Shown: positions 1 through 8,742, counted from the stretch's first letter. The stretch: 64,000 bases of DNA from Perlabentimonas sp041656735 (GCA_041656735.1 JBBACY010000001.1:124001-188000), one strand, 5' to 3'. A program made the numbers and translations. The notes: generated by a model not told the origin, from the sequence alone.

Positions 1-296
1 TTTCCCATACGACTTAACCAATATCTGGGTTTTGCACAAAGATAGTAAGGATTTTTACTTTTTTACGAAGACCAAATTGAAGAGTAAAAGTTTTTTACTT
101 ATTTAGTGAGGTTTTTGCCGATGGAAGAGTAAAAGTTGAAATATAGTAAATGAGTTATGCTAATATTTTAAACAGCCTCGTATTAAAATTTGAACTGTAT
201 TGTGCTTTTACAACTTTCGGTTATAACCAATTGAAGATTGAATAAGCCCTGCTCTGCTTAGGCTGTGCCATTCACAAATATATCCTGCTTAAACCT

Positions 297-484
297 GCCC
301 TTTCAGGGCGCAAAGCCATACCAATACATATATCCCGAGGCGTTGCCTCGGGCTGGATTGAGTTGGGCTTTCAGCCCGAACGGAAAATGAGAATGGGCTT
401 TCGCCACGAAGTGGCAACTTATCATAGCCCAAGGCAACGCCTTGGGTAATAGCATAAAACACAAAAATTGCGCCCTGTAAGGGC
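297..484. repeat. Cluster of six mini-palindromes with 3-nt loops
   Basis: Six short perfect inverted repeats, each with a three-nucleotide loop, lie within 190 bases. They are GCCCT-TTC-AGGGC (297-309), CCCGAGGC-GTT-GCCTCGGG (334-352), GGGCT-TTC-AGCCC (365-377), GCCAC-GAA-GTGGC (403-415), CCCAAGGC-AAC-GCCTTGGG (428-446) and GCCCT-GTA-AGGGC (472-484). The outermost two share the same arms, and the second and fifth are near-copies, so the cluster is roughly mirror-symmetric. Open frames across it on the minus strand are by-products of the palindromes. The rest of 1-570 shows no gene; a 14-base direct repeat (gaagagtaaaagtt) occurs near 80 and 124. Confidence 0.85.
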
Positions 485-569
485 AAGTCAACTACATTAT
501 ATATTTTACGAAACGTAGGCCAATCCGTTTTATGGTAGGCAAACTTAAAATATTCGATAAGAGATAAAC

Positions 570-940
570 GTTTATAGCGTATCTGTTTCTAACAATTGTA
601 CGACCCCGACGGGGTCGAATATTCTACGTTTATCTATCTTACCTATAAACATTTGAATCCTACGGATTCATTCAATTGTTTATCAATCCCGAAGGGATTA
701 AATGTTTATAGCGTATATGTTTCTAACAATTGTACGACCCCGACGAGGTCGAATATTCTACGTTTATCTATCTTATCTATAAACATTTGAATCCTACGGA
801 TTCATTCAATTGTTTATCAATCCCGAAGGGATTAAATGTTTATTGCGTATATGTTTCTAATAATTGTACGACCCCGACGGGGTCGAATATTCTACATTTA
901 TCTATCTTACCTATAAACATTTGAATCCTACGGATTCATT
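570..940. repeat. 134-bp tandem repeat, about 2.8 copies
   Basis: Three head-to-tail units begin at 570, 704 and 838 with an exact period of 134 bases; the third stops near 940. Each unit contains CGACCCC-GAC-GGGGTCG and GAATCC-TAC-GGATTC, and the first two also contain AATCCC-GAA-GGGATT. All have three-nucleotide loops, like the cluster just upstream. Copies differ at only a few bases, for example gacgaggtcg in unit 2, which breaks its palindrome. Short open frames through it repeat with the units and are not believable genes. Bases 941-1156 hold the leader of the next gene and nothing else I can recognise. Confidence 0.9.
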
Positions 941-1156
941 TGATCTATGAATATAAAAAATTTTGTGTACAACATTTTACGTGAGGTAAACAAGGCAGAA
1001 ACAAGAGCGACTTTACCGCAAAGTCTAAATTAAAGAACCGTTTGGTTGGCTGCCCATTGAAAGGTTTAAAGTTTGAGATTAAAATTGACTTGATAATAAC
1101 AACTGAAAAACAAAAGTTTTTGCTTTGTTTTGCAGAAAGAAAATTATGGAGAAATT

Positions 1157-1609
1157 ATGAGAGTTGTTTTACAGCGTGTTCAAAATGCCTCAGTGGCCAT
1201 AGAGGGTAAAATTGTGGACCAAATTGGTAAGGGAATTCTAGCTTTGGTTGGATTTGAAAGCGACGATACACCCGAAGACCTGATGTGGATGGCAGGAAAA
1301 ATATCGCGTTTACGAATTTTTGATGATTCCGAGGGGGTTATGAACCTATCGATAACTGATTGTAAGGGTGAGTTCTTAGTCGTAAGCCAATTTACCCTTC
1401 ACGCCAAAGTTAAAAAAGGCAACAGACCCTCGTACATAAAAGCGGCACCACCAGAGATTTCGATACCCCTTTACGAACAATTTTTACAAATACTGGAAAA
1501 GGAATCGAACTTAACGGTACGTCAGGGTGTTTTTGGTGCAGATATGCTTGTTTCATTGGTTAACGATGGGCCCGTTACCATAGTAATTGACACAAAAAAT
1601 AAGGAGTAA
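1157..1609 (+). CDS. dtd: D-aminoacyl-tRNA deacylase
   Basis: Dtd removes D-amino acids mischarged onto tRNA (D-Tyr-tRNA and similar), a cytosolic proofreading step. The product is 150 residues, the usual family length. It starts with the typical MRVVLQRVQNASV and contains LVVSQFTLHAKVKKGNRPS, which carries the family's SQFTL active-site segment, then an internal NDGPVTI near the C-terminus. A start 27 bases upstream at 1130 is in frame, but it would add nine residues absent from the family, so 1157 is preferred. The stop codon overlaps the ATG of the next gene by one base, so the two are translationally coupled, probably as an operon with deoC. Confidence 0.95.
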   Translation: MRVVLQRVQNASVAIEGKIVDQIGKGILALVGFESDDTPEDLMWMAGKISRLRIFDDSEGVMNLSITDCKGEFLVVSQFTLHAKVKKGNRPSYIKAAPPEISIPLYEQFLQILEKESNLTVRQGVFGADMLVSLVNDGPVTIVIDTKNKE

Positions 1610-1947
1610 TGGCAGACAGCACAAGTCTAAAAGCGCTTCAAAATCAGATTGATGAATGGATAAACACCAAGGGCGTTAGGTACTTTAGCGAGCTAACAAA
1701 CCTTGGCGTGCTAATGGAAGAGGTGGGAGAACTTGCGCGGGTGCTAACACGAACTTACGGCGAGCAATCGTTTAAGTCGAATGAAACAAGCATCAACCTA
1801 GCCGAAGAAATGGCAGATGTGCTTTTTGTTCTCGTTTGCCTAGCAAACCAAACAGGAGTTGATTTGGAGAGCGCGATGCAAAACGCTTTTGAAAAACGAA
1901 ACACACGGGATGCTAAGAGGCATATAAATAACCCAAAACTTAAATAA
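1609..1947 (+). CDS. MazG-like nucleotide pyrophosphohydrolase
   Basis: This 112-residue all-helical protein has the MazG-type metal-binding pattern: EEVGEL at about 37-42 and EEMADVLF at about 66-73, the paired acidic helices that hold Mg2+. Family members hydrolyse (d)NTPs or related nucleotides to monophosphates plus pyrophosphate. It is a single-domain form, much shorter than the two-domain MazG of enterobacteria. Its ATG overlaps the dtd stop by one base. The dtd/MazG-like/deoC order suggests a housekeeping role in nucleotide clean-up, but the substrate cannot be read from the sequence. Confidence 0.85.
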   Translation: MADSTSLKALQNQIDEWINTKGVRYFSELTNLGVLMEEVGELARVLTRTYGEQSFKSNETSINLAEEMADVLFVLVCLANQTGVDLESAMQNAFEKRNTRDAKRHINNPKLK

Positions 1948-2017
1948 AAACGACAGTCCGTATTGGTTTTACGGTTCACATACTTTACATTAGCATACAA
2001 TTAAAACATTAAACACT

Positions 2018-2914
2018 ATGAATACTCCTATTGAAGATAAATTTGACATTGAAGTAAACGAGAAAGAAGTCCTATCGGCAATAAACTCTATTAAACAGGG
2101 TGTAAGTCAACGATTGTCCGATAAGGAAATACTTAAGAAATGCTTTAGCTTAATAGACTTAACAACTTTAAATTCAACCGATAGTGTTGAGCGATGTGAG
2201 CTACTAACCCGAAGAGTTAACGAATTTCCAGAGCATTTTTCTAATATCCCCAATGTGGCGGCAATTTGTATATATCCTAGTCTTGTGCCTGCAGTAAAGC
2301 AAACGCTAACGGCAAAGGATGTTAAAATTGCTTCGGTTGCTGCAGGCTTTCCAGCCTCGCAAACATTTATAAATATAAAATTATCGGAATGCCAAATGTG
2401 TGTTGATATGGGTGCCGATGAGCTCGACGTAGTTATTTCGTTGGGATATTTTTTAGAAGGCGACTACTTTACGGTTTTTAGCGAGTTGCAGCAAATAAAA
2501 GAGGTTGCCGAAAAAGCAAAGGTTAAAGTAATATTAGAAACGGGCGCACTACCCACGCTATCCGAAATACGTTTGGCCTCATTTATAGCTATGGAGGCCG
2601 AGGCCGATTTTATTAAAACCTCTACTGGAAAGATTGATGTTGCCGCAACTCCCGAAGCAATATACGTAATGTGCTGCGCAGTGAAAGATTATTACGAGTT
2701 AACAGGCCGTATGGTAGGCATTAAACCTGCAGGGGGAATATCAACGGCAGCCGATGCAATTCTTTATTACTCTATTGTTGAAACTGTTTTAGGCGACAAA
2801 TGGCTGAACAGCAAATACCTGAGATTTGGAGCAAGTAGCCTAGCCGACAAATTATTATCGGATATTACAGGGCAAAAAGTATTGTATTTTTCTGCACCTC
2901 GATTGGAGGAGTAA
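2018..2914 (+). CDS. deoC: Deoxyribose-phosphate aldolase
   Basis: DeoC cleaves 2-deoxyribose-5-phosphate to glyceraldehyde-3-phosphate and acetaldehyde in deoxynucleoside catabolism. The 298-residue product has the class I aldolase TIM-barrel signatures: the Schiff-base segment DFIKTSTGK at about 205-213, a second catalytic lysine in GIKPAGGIS near 240, and MGADELDVVISLGYF with the conserved Asp. It is longer than the about 250-residue E. coli enzyme because of an N-terminal helical extension, as in other Bacteroidota. It lies 70 bases after the MazG-like gene and probably shares its transcript. A strong palindrome 48 bases past the stop may end the transcript. Confidence 0.95.
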   Translation: MNTPIEDKFDIEVNEKEVLSAINSIKQGVSQRLSDKEILKKCFSLIDLTTLNSTDSVERCELLTRRVNEFPEHFSNIPNVAAICIYPSLVPAVKQTLTAKDVKIASVAAGFPASQTFINIKLSECQMCVDMGADELDVVISLGYFLEGDYFTVFSELQQIKEVAEKAKVKVILETGALPTLSEIRLASFIAMEAEADFIKTSTGKIDVAATPEAIYVMCCAVKDYYELTGRMVGIKPAGGISTAADAILYYSIVETVLGDKWLNSKYLRFGASSLADKLLSDITGQKVLYFSAPRLEE

Positions 2915-2961
2915 ACAGGTATATAATACAGAGAATATAAACAATTTGTTTAGGTGGGTAT

Positions 2962-2992
2962 ATATAATTATTTGTTTAACAAATAATTATAT
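2962..2992. terminator. 15-bp-arm palindrome between convergent deoC and rluF
   Basis: A perfect inverted repeat (arms 2962-2976 and 2978-2992, one central base) lies between the stops of deoC and rluF, which converge here. It is almost pure A/T. It could act as a weak bidirectional terminator, but it also overlaps the left end of the MITE-like element, so its origin may be that element. Confidence 0.4.
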
Positions 2993-3123
2993 GGTGTTGT
3001 TTAGTTAAAGCTGCCGGCTTCTACTACGCTCATCCTGACCGGCACCCTAAGCTTAGTCGAAGGGGAAAGTTATTTACAAATAGTAAATTACATTTTGTTA
3101 ACTAAACAACATCGAATAATTAT
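2983..3123. mobile_element. MITE-like element, 141 bp
   Basis: Bases 2983-3008 and 3098-3123 form 26-bp terminal inverted repeats matching at 23 positions; the inner 14 bases (TGTTGTTTAGTTAA) match exactly. The enclosed 89 bases have no gene and a more GC-rich core near 3010-3065 (gctcatcctgaccggcaccc) unlike the AT-rich flanks. Size, terminal repeats and lack of coding fit a miniature inverted-repeat element or a large intergenic hairpin. No clear target-site duplication was found. The rest of 2915-3210 shows nothing else. Confidence 0.45.
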
Positions 3124-3210
3124 CATATAAAGTAATCCTCTTTTAAAGTCGCTACTTAAAGTTTTAGTTTAAAGGTTATTTTACAATGATATTTTGAGCA
3201 AGCTATCAAG

Positions 3211-3951
3211 TTAACTCGTTCTCTTGCTTGTTTTGGACGAGTTGGCTAAAAGTTTTTGAATCTCGCTAAGTTCCTTCTTAGTTAAGTCCCGCCAATTACC
3301 AATGGGAATATCTAGGTCGATATTCATTATACGATAACGCTCCAACTGGATAACCCTATAGTCCAAAAATTCGCACATACGCCTAATTTGTCTGTTTAAT
3401 CCTTGAGTAAGGATTATTCGGAAGCGAAACCTGTCTATCTGCTCCACGAAACACTTTTTTGTAACTATCCCCAAAATTGGAACCCCATTGCTCATTTTAT
3501 GGATAAACGATTTTGTTATGGGTTGTTTTACGGTAACTAAGTATTCCTTTTCGTGATTATTGCCTGCACGGAGTATTTGATTTACTATATCGCCATCATT
3601 GGTTAAAAGAATTAGTCCCTGACTATCCTTATCGAGCCTTCCGATGGGGAAAATTCGCTCCGGATAGTTGATATAATCTATAATATTATCCTTCTCTCTG
3701 TGGGTATCCGTTGTGCAAACAATTCCACGCGGCTTGTTAAAAGCAATGTAAACAGGTTTGGTTTCTTTACCAGCAATCAGTTTCCCGTTTAAACGAATTT
3801 CGTCTTTAGACGATACCTTGCTGCCCATTTCGGCAACTACCCCATTTATAGTTACACGTTTTTGATCAATTAACTTATCGGCCTCTCTTCGAGAACAATA
3901 ACCTATTTCACTAAAGTATTTATTTATGCGAACCAAGTCTTTATCATCCAT
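3211..3951 (-). CDS. rluF: 23S rRNA pseudouridine synthase, RluF type
   Basis: This enzyme isomerises a uridine of 23S rRNA (U2604 in E. coli) to pseudouridine. The 246-residue product has an N-terminal S4 RNA-binding domain (about 7-55) and the catalytic domain with GRLDKDSQGL; the catalytic Asp is D107, the same number as in E. coli RluF. Further RluF-like blocks are RAGNNHEKEYLVTV, VPILGIVTKKC and GLNRQIRRMCE. The lysine-rich tail of the enterobacterial protein is missing. It converges with deoC. One copy of the 88-bp direct repeat ends 24 bases upstream of its start codon, so that repeat may supply its promoter. Confidence 0.92.
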   Translation of the reverse strand: MDDKDLVRINKYFSEIGYCSRREADKLIDQKRVTINGVVAEMGSKVSSKDEIRLNGKLIAGKETKPVYIAFNKPRGIVCTTDTHREKDNIIDYINYPERIFPIGRLDKDSQGLILLTNDGDIVNQILRAGNNHEKEYLVTVKQPITKSFIHKMSNGVPILGIVTKKCFVEQIDRFRFRIILTQGLNRQIRRMCEFLDYRVIQLERYRIMNIDLDIPIGNWRDLTKKELSEIQKLLANSSKTSKRTS

Positions 3952-3974
3952 AAATTATACAAACTGGTTTAAAT

Positions 3975-4062
3975 ATTCATTGGTTTAAATTATAGCCGCC
4001 TAGGTGCGACCATAAACTATAATAGGCTGCAAAAATACAAATTTATACTAACTACACCATAC
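3975..4062. repeat. 88-bp direct repeat, copy 1
   Basis: This segment is identical to 8778-8865 except for one base (cctagg here, ccttgg there), same orientation. It sits 24 bases upstream of rluF, read from the minus strand. On that strand it contains TTTG and TA-rich stretches that could form a Bacteroidota promoter, without an exact TAnnTTTG. The remaining bases of 3952-4267 hold only AT-rich sequence and a doubtful 76-codon frame. Confidence 0.95.
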
Positions 4063-4267
4063 CACTGTTGCACTAGTAGGCACTTGTAGTGTAAAGGTAA
4101 AAATAATATTGCTTTGCTTTTAATGAAAGTGCCAACTGGATTTGAAAATACAACAAAACTACAGGCTAAGAAAAAAATAATAAAGAGTAGGCCTAGTATA
4201 GGTTTTATATAATTTATTACAATTAGGTATTGTATAAAAAACTTCAACTAATACTTTCAGTAGCCTT

Positions 4268-5179
4268 TCAATCTATATAGTAATCAGCAAATTCTCGGGT
4301 TAAAACTTCGGTTATTTCGCTCATAAAAGCGAGCTCATTGCGTATATCGTTAACGTAAGCTTTAACTTTTACTTTAAGCATTATTTTATGGCCTATATTC
4401 TCCTGAAAAAATAGTACCACAATTGGCTTGTTTAGGTAAATATACTTTGAAACCTGTGCCGATTCTATGGCAAAACTCCTTATTTTGCTCATATCACAGG
4501 TAAGCGGTAAAAATATTTCGGTAACCACTTGGCAATTTTCCTCTCCCGCATTAGCATTGGCAACGGGCATATTCATTACATCAAGATTAGGCACGCTTAC
4601 AAGGTTATCATCGCCTGTAACTAGGCGAGTAGAGCGCAGTCCAATACCCACTATTTCTCCGTAATAATTTCCAATTTTCACCTTATCGCCAATCTGAAAT
4701 GGCTTATCGAAAATAATAACAATGCCGCCAAAAATATTTTTAAGCAAATCCTGTGCAGCAAAGCCAACAGCAACACCCACGGTTGCAGAAAAAGCTAAAA
4801 TAGATGCCATTGGCGGCTTAAAAATAGCTACGAGAATAAAAATTAACGAACCGGTCCACGCGATAACGCTAACCAAGGGTATTAAACCTTTTATTGTAAC
4901 ACGATGCTTAATATTTCTTTCGGCCCATATTCCTAAAACGAGAGATAAAATACGCAGAAAAACGTAGGTTATCAGTAGTATTAAAAGAGTTACAATAATT
5001 TTAGTTGCGCTAAAATAATTGGTAAGAGATTTTGTTTCGGCATTTAAATCACTCAATAAATTCTTAGTTGAGATAACAACTGTATCGGCAACTATAGTAG
5101 TGTCTTGTGCCAACAGGGTAGCCGATGACATAAAAATTATAGCGGCTACTAAAAGTGTATATTTTATAGTTTTATGCAT
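4268..5179 (-). CDS. MscS-family mechanosensitive channel
   Basis: MscS-type channels open under membrane tension to release solutes in hypo-osmotic shock. This 303-residue protein has a signal-like N-terminus (1-25, ending LLAQ), transmembrane helices at about 59-82 and 98-120, and the pore helix TM3 at about 124-152. TM3 is rich in Gly and Ala (SATVGVAVGFAAQDLLKN). The conserved FDKPFQIGDKV beta-domain start follows, then the mixed C-terminal domain. Its start is 12 bases after the stop of the 990-residue ATPase, so the two form an operon. The pairing raises the possibility that the channel is gated or located by the ATPase, which is inference only. Confidence 0.9.
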   Translation of the reverse strand: MHKTIKYTLLVAAIIFMSSATLLAQDTTIVADTVVISTKNLLSDLNAETKSLTNYFSATKIIVTLLILLITYVFLRILSLVLGIWAERNIKHRVTIKGLIPLVSVIAWTGSLIFILVAIFKPPMASILAFSATVGVAVGFAAQDLLKNIFGGIVIIFDKPFQIGDKVKIGNYYGEIVGIGLRSTRLVTGDDNLVSVPNLDVMNMPVANANAGEENCQVVTEIFLPLTCDMSKIRSFAIESAQVSKYIYLNKPIVVLFFQENIGHKIMLKVKVKAYVNDIRNELAFMSEITEVLTREFADYYID

Positions 5180-5191
5180 AAATAGGCCCTT

Positions 5192-8164
5192 TTAATGTAT
5201 TAGGTTCTTGTTTTGCAGCAACGAAACTACGTGCCGGTACAAAATGCCATTAAGAGTATAATAATTGCCCTTAAAAAGCACTATAGAATCCTCTTTTAGT
5301 ACGTTTAAAATCCAGAAACTTCTTTCCTTGCTCAGGTTAAGTATTTTGGCGTGCAAATCGATGGTAATTCTGCCGTGCAGTACAATAAGTAGAAGAGTGT
5401 AAATTTTTTCGGCTGTTAGCGTTTCCAAAAAGCTAAAATCGGGTGCACGAAACTGCTTTATATAAAGCTCCTTATCGGTAAACTGCGAAATGGACTCTAG
5501 CCAAAAATAAAGCGATAAGCTGATATTGCTATCGGCAAACTTGTTTAAGTTATGGAAGTATTCTATCTCCAACTCGCTCTGGCGCTCCTTATTTTTTTTG
5601 TTCTCTACCAATTGCTTTGCATCGTCTTCATAAACAACAATATAACCGCTTAGCCTATGCCTTTTTAAAACTATATTTCTCATCTCCTCAGACGAGATAT
5701 TACTGAGCTCGATAAGGTAATCGAAGTTTTCTTTTAACGAAATGGTTTTATTCAGATAGTTTGAGGCGTGAAGCGATACGCTACAAATCCAGAATGCCTG
5801 ACTATTAGTAGAAACAATAATTGATAAAAGCTTGTGTATGCAATCAAATCCTCCTGTATTCCTTAAAAACACACGCTCCAACCCATCCAGCACAATTACT
5901 TGTTGCCCTTTATGGTTGGCAATTTGCTCAAGAACCATCTGGTCGCTTAGCAACTCTTTATTATCGAAAACATCCTGCATTAATTCATAAAAATCATTCT
6001 CACTATGGTAAAATCGATTTACCGATAGGTAGAATATTTTAACGCCCTCCTTTACGGTTTTTAGGTAATGCTGAAGTAAAGATGATTTGCCCCCGCCGTT
6101 TTCGCCAACTACAAGTGATGCTGCATAGTTACCTGCTTTCCAGTCTTTTAGTGCATTGTTTAATGTGTCTATCTCCCGCTGGCGTGAAAAAAATAGGTTT
6201 ATCTCCTTAACTGGTGCGTTCTCAAAAAGGTACCTATAGATAACCGGGAGTTTGTAAATTCTTTTGTTAATATCAGCCAAGTAGTTCGAAATTGCCGACG
6301 AAACATAAACGGGTGCTTTATCAAGTTTTAACCTCTTTCGAACTTCTGCATAAAAGGTTAAACCAGTATTAAGCTGCGTTTTTGTAAAAGAAGTAACACG
6401 CAATGATGATTTCGATAAAAAACGGGCAACGGTTCTACGCTTCTCTATAGACTCCTGTATGGCTTTTGTTTTTAATAGCTTGGTATAAATGCTAATTATG
6501 CTATCGTTATCGTCTAGCGATTTTACACTATTAACAAAATGCTCAAATGTTTCGGTTAGGTCGGTTTCTTTGGTATAAACAACCTCATTACTAAGTTCGG
6601 TAATGTTGTCGAGTATATTTAATGAACGCTTCATACCCTCACGGAACATTAAAACAATGTGCTCGGCAGGGCTCTGAGCATTTATCATTGACACGGCCGT
6701 GTCAATAGAGAAGTCGGTTATTTGGTCGAAGTCACTAAACTCAAAAATAATTGTTTGAAGATTGTTTGCGAAGTCATTACTAAGCGCGTTAATTTTATTT
6801 AGAAGTGGCGGGACACAATCAAACTCGATAAATTCGATGGGTGAAAAGAAGTAAATATCGGATTTGCGAATTCCTTTTTCATAATCGGGCAAACGTACCA
6901 CGCCCGCTTTATTTGGCAGGCCTTCAAGTGTGCTAGTTACATCAATTTCAACCTTTTGAAGTAATTTTTGGATTTCGGTGCCTGTTTTTTCAAAATCGGC
7001 TTCAATGGTTTGGTTCCGTATTTCTTTTTGCAAACCATAAAGTTCGGTGGTAAAAAATAGTTTTAGTGTTGCTAAATCCAAATTATCGGCATTTGGGATT
7101 CGCTCAATTAGCTGTTCTATATACTCCCTTTTACTATCAATAACGGGCATTAACGTTTTACTAAGTTTGGAAGAATAGCTTAGTAGGGTTTGAGAGGCTA
7201 CAATTCTTACTTTGGCAATAAACCCGAACAGCTGCTCACGAAAACGCCAATCTTCATAAAAAGCAAAGAATGTTGAATTCCACGACCGATAAACCATTTC
7301 GGCCAGTTTAAATATGCTTTTTATGTTGCGTTTTGCCTTGGAACGAATATAAAACGAAGGAAACTCCAACGTTCCAGACTTTTGGAGCAGAGTAATAAAT
7401 TTGTTTTCGTATGTTGAATAGAACTCGTTTAGTTCTGTTAGAAGAGCCGAAAGGTTTGGAGGGATTACCAGTTCATCGTACTCACTGCCAAACTGATAGT
7501 TTGAGTTTATCAATTTGGTCTCCATCTCAAAAAGGGTGTGAGCGTATTGTACAAGCTGTTTTTGAACTTCAAAAGTGGTGTTTTGCAAACAGGTAGCATA
7601 CTCTTTGAGCAAAAAACCTTTCACAATACACTGGTAGTAAATGGTATGGTACCTTGGTTTTAAGGACTTTTGAGCCTTTCGAAACAACCGCAAAAAGAAA
7701 TTTTGGAATTTACGAGGAACAGAACGTAGGGCGTAGCGAAAGCCTCCTACTTTTCTAATAAAACGGTGGCTGCCAATGCCTTTTTCTGTATTTTCTAAAG
7801 TAGTTTTGTATTTATCAATTGCTTTAACCTCAAGATTTTGAATATCATTAAACACTGCAGTTTGAAGGTTAACAATAAAATCTTTTATATCGGTTTTAGT
7901 ATATAGTTGAGAGTAGAGCAACCTGAGTTGGGCCAAGGTTTTGGCGTGAAACTCGTAAATATCGTTGACCCAAAAGTCATCCGTCTTCTTACTGGTAAGC
8001 TCTTTTTTCTTGTTTTTTAAAAGAACAAATTCATTCCTAACACTTTCAAGTACATCTATTTGCTCCTTGAAATAATTATGAATTTCAGTGGAATATTTAG
8101 TATTCCATTGTTCAACAAGCTTTTTTGAGCTAGCGGTTAATCGAGCAACTTCGGAGGAATACAT
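5192..8164 (-). CDS. Large P-loop ATPase of unknown function (helical N-terminus, winged-helix-like end)
   Basis: I do not recognise this 990-residue protein. Residues 1-650 are mainly charged helix with coiled-coil stretches and no visible signal peptide or membrane segment. A P-loop NTPase domain follows: Walker A GENGGGKSS with K693, and Walker B VIVLDGLERVF with D760 and E763. Around 905-985 is a compact helix-strand region that resembles a winged helix (ILNLSKERSFWILNVLKE then a strand pair). NTPase plus winged helix recalls AAA/STAND-type switch proteins, but no sensor domain can be named. It starts the operon with the MscS gene 12 bases downstream. A promoter -7 element lies 64 bases upstream. 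Cytosolic location is inferred. Confidence 0.75.
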   Translation of the reverse strand: MYSSEVARLTASSKKLVEQWNTKYSTEIHNYFKEQIDVLESVRNEFVLLKNKKKELTSKKTDDFWVNDIYEFHAKTLAQLRLLYSQLYTKTDIKDFIVNLQTAVFNDIQNLEVKAIDKYKTTLENTEKGIGSHRFIRKVGGFRYALRSVPRKFQNFFLRLFRKAQKSLKPRYHTIYYQCIVKGFLLKEYATCLQNTTFEVQKQLVQYAHTLFEMETKLINSNYQFGSEYDELVIPPNLSALLTELNEFYSTYENKFITLLQKSGTLEFPSFYIRSKAKRNIKSIFKLAEMVYRSWNSTFFAFYEDWRFREQLFGFIAKVRIVASQTLLSYSSKLSKTLMPVIDSKREYIEQLIERIPNADNLDLATLKLFFTTELYGLQKEIRNQTIEADFEKTGTEIQKLLQKVEIDVTSTLEGLPNKAGVVRLPDYEKGIRKSDIYFFSPIEFIEFDCVPPLLNKINALSNDFANNLQTIIFEFSDFDQITDFSIDTAVSMINAQSPAEHIVLMFREGMKRSLNILDNITELSNEVVYTKETDLTETFEHFVNSVKSLDDNDSIISIYTKLLKTKAIQESIEKRRTVARFLSKSSLRVTSFTKTQLNTGLTFYAEVRKRLKLDKAPVYVSSAISNYLADINKRIYKLPVIYRYLFENAPVKEINLFFSRQREIDTLNNALKDWKAGNYAASLVVGENGGGKSSLLQHYLKTVKEGVKIFYLSVNRFYHSENDFYELMQDVFDNKELLSDQMVLEQIANHKGQQVIVLDGLERVFLRNTGGFDCIHKLLSIIVSTNSQAFWICSVSLHASNYLNKTISLKENFDYLIELSNISSEEMRNIVLKRHRLSGYIVVYEDDAKQLVENKKNKERQSELEIEYFHNLNKFADSNISLSLYFWLESISQFTDKELYIKQFRAPDFSFLETLTAEKIYTLLLIVLHGRITIDLHAKILNLSKERSFWILNVLKEDSIVLFKGNYYTLNGILYRHVVSLLQNKNLIH

Positions 8165-8227
8165 TTGTGAGCTTAATATTAATTACCATTGTTTTAAAAC
8201 GCTGTAAATAAAATTAACTACAGTATT

Positions 8228-8235
8228 CAAATATA
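8228..8235 (-). promoter_or_regulatory. Probable -7 element for the ATPase-MscS operon
   Basis: CAAATATA on the plus strand reads TATATTTG on the minus strand, matching the Bacteroidota TAnnTTTG -7 consensus. It is 64 bases upstream of the start at 8164. No clear TTTG -33 element was seen. Confidence 0.4.
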
Positions 8236-8379
8236 CACAATCATATCTGTATGATAATGAACATTTAGGTAAAAAATATTTTTTTGTAATTTTAACAATA
8301 TTATAAGAAGACAATTACTGAACACCCATTAAACTTGCTGACTCCCACAGATGTTTGTTAAAAGAACTAAATATTATGA

Positions 8380-8742
8380 TTACTTGCTATTTGCGATGTC
8401 GTTTTCAGATTTCACAGGACTAATATCAAACGAAGTGAAGAGCGACAATATTTTAGCACCCGCTAAAATTACTGGAGATTCGGAGATTAACCAGATTTTG
8501 CTAATGTTACCCTTTAGCTCTTTCATCGCTTTTTGCCAAATAATTCGTGCCATAGGCTCATAGCCTGTCATTTCCTTACAGTCCCATATATGCGGGCGCG
8601 CTATATTCCCTTTTTGAAAATGACCCGCCCAAATACCAATCGCTTTTTCTGCATCTTTCTCCAAAAATTTTCCTTGGAAAGTAAAATAGATATACTCTTT
8701 ACCATTTAGTTTTTTTACCTCAATTACGGGGTTTTGCTTCAT
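8380..8742 (-). CDS. STAS/SpoIIAA-like small protein
   Basis: This 120-residue soluble protein looks like the STAS-fold SpoIIAA-like proteins of Bacteroidota. It has an N-terminal strand pair (EYIYFTFQG), a WDCKEM strand-loop in mid-protein, then alternating helix and strand (KIWLISESPVILAGAKILS, TSFDISPV). No phosphorylatable Ser can be assigned with confidence. Such proteins are unstudied; some STAS domains take part in anti-anti-sigma switching. It is on the same strand as the ATPase operon, 215 bases upstream of it. A copy of the 88-bp repeat ends 36 bases before its start codon. Fold assignment is by pattern only. Confidence 0.55.
   Translation of the reverse strand: MKQNPVIEVKKLNGKEYIYFTFQGKFLEKDAEKAIGIWAGHFQKGNIARPHIWDCKEMTGYEPMARIIWQKAMKELKGNISKIWLISESPVILAGAKILSLFTSFDISPVKSENDIANSK

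Noticed and set aside
289..924. Four short frames of 62-65 codons in the repeat region
   Set aside because: They arise from the palindromes and tandem repeats and repeat with the DNA period.
570..940. CRISPR array
   Set aside because: The whole 134-bp period is conserved; there are no unique spacers between short repeats and no cas genes in the window.
1130..1156. Nine-residue N-terminal extension of dtd
   Set aside because: Family proteins begin at the MRVV start found at 1157.
4017..4247. 76-codon hydrophobic frame on the minus strand between MscS and rluF
   Set aside because: It overlaps the 88-bp repeat, has no recognisable family, and its hydrophobicity fits AT-rich chance sequence.
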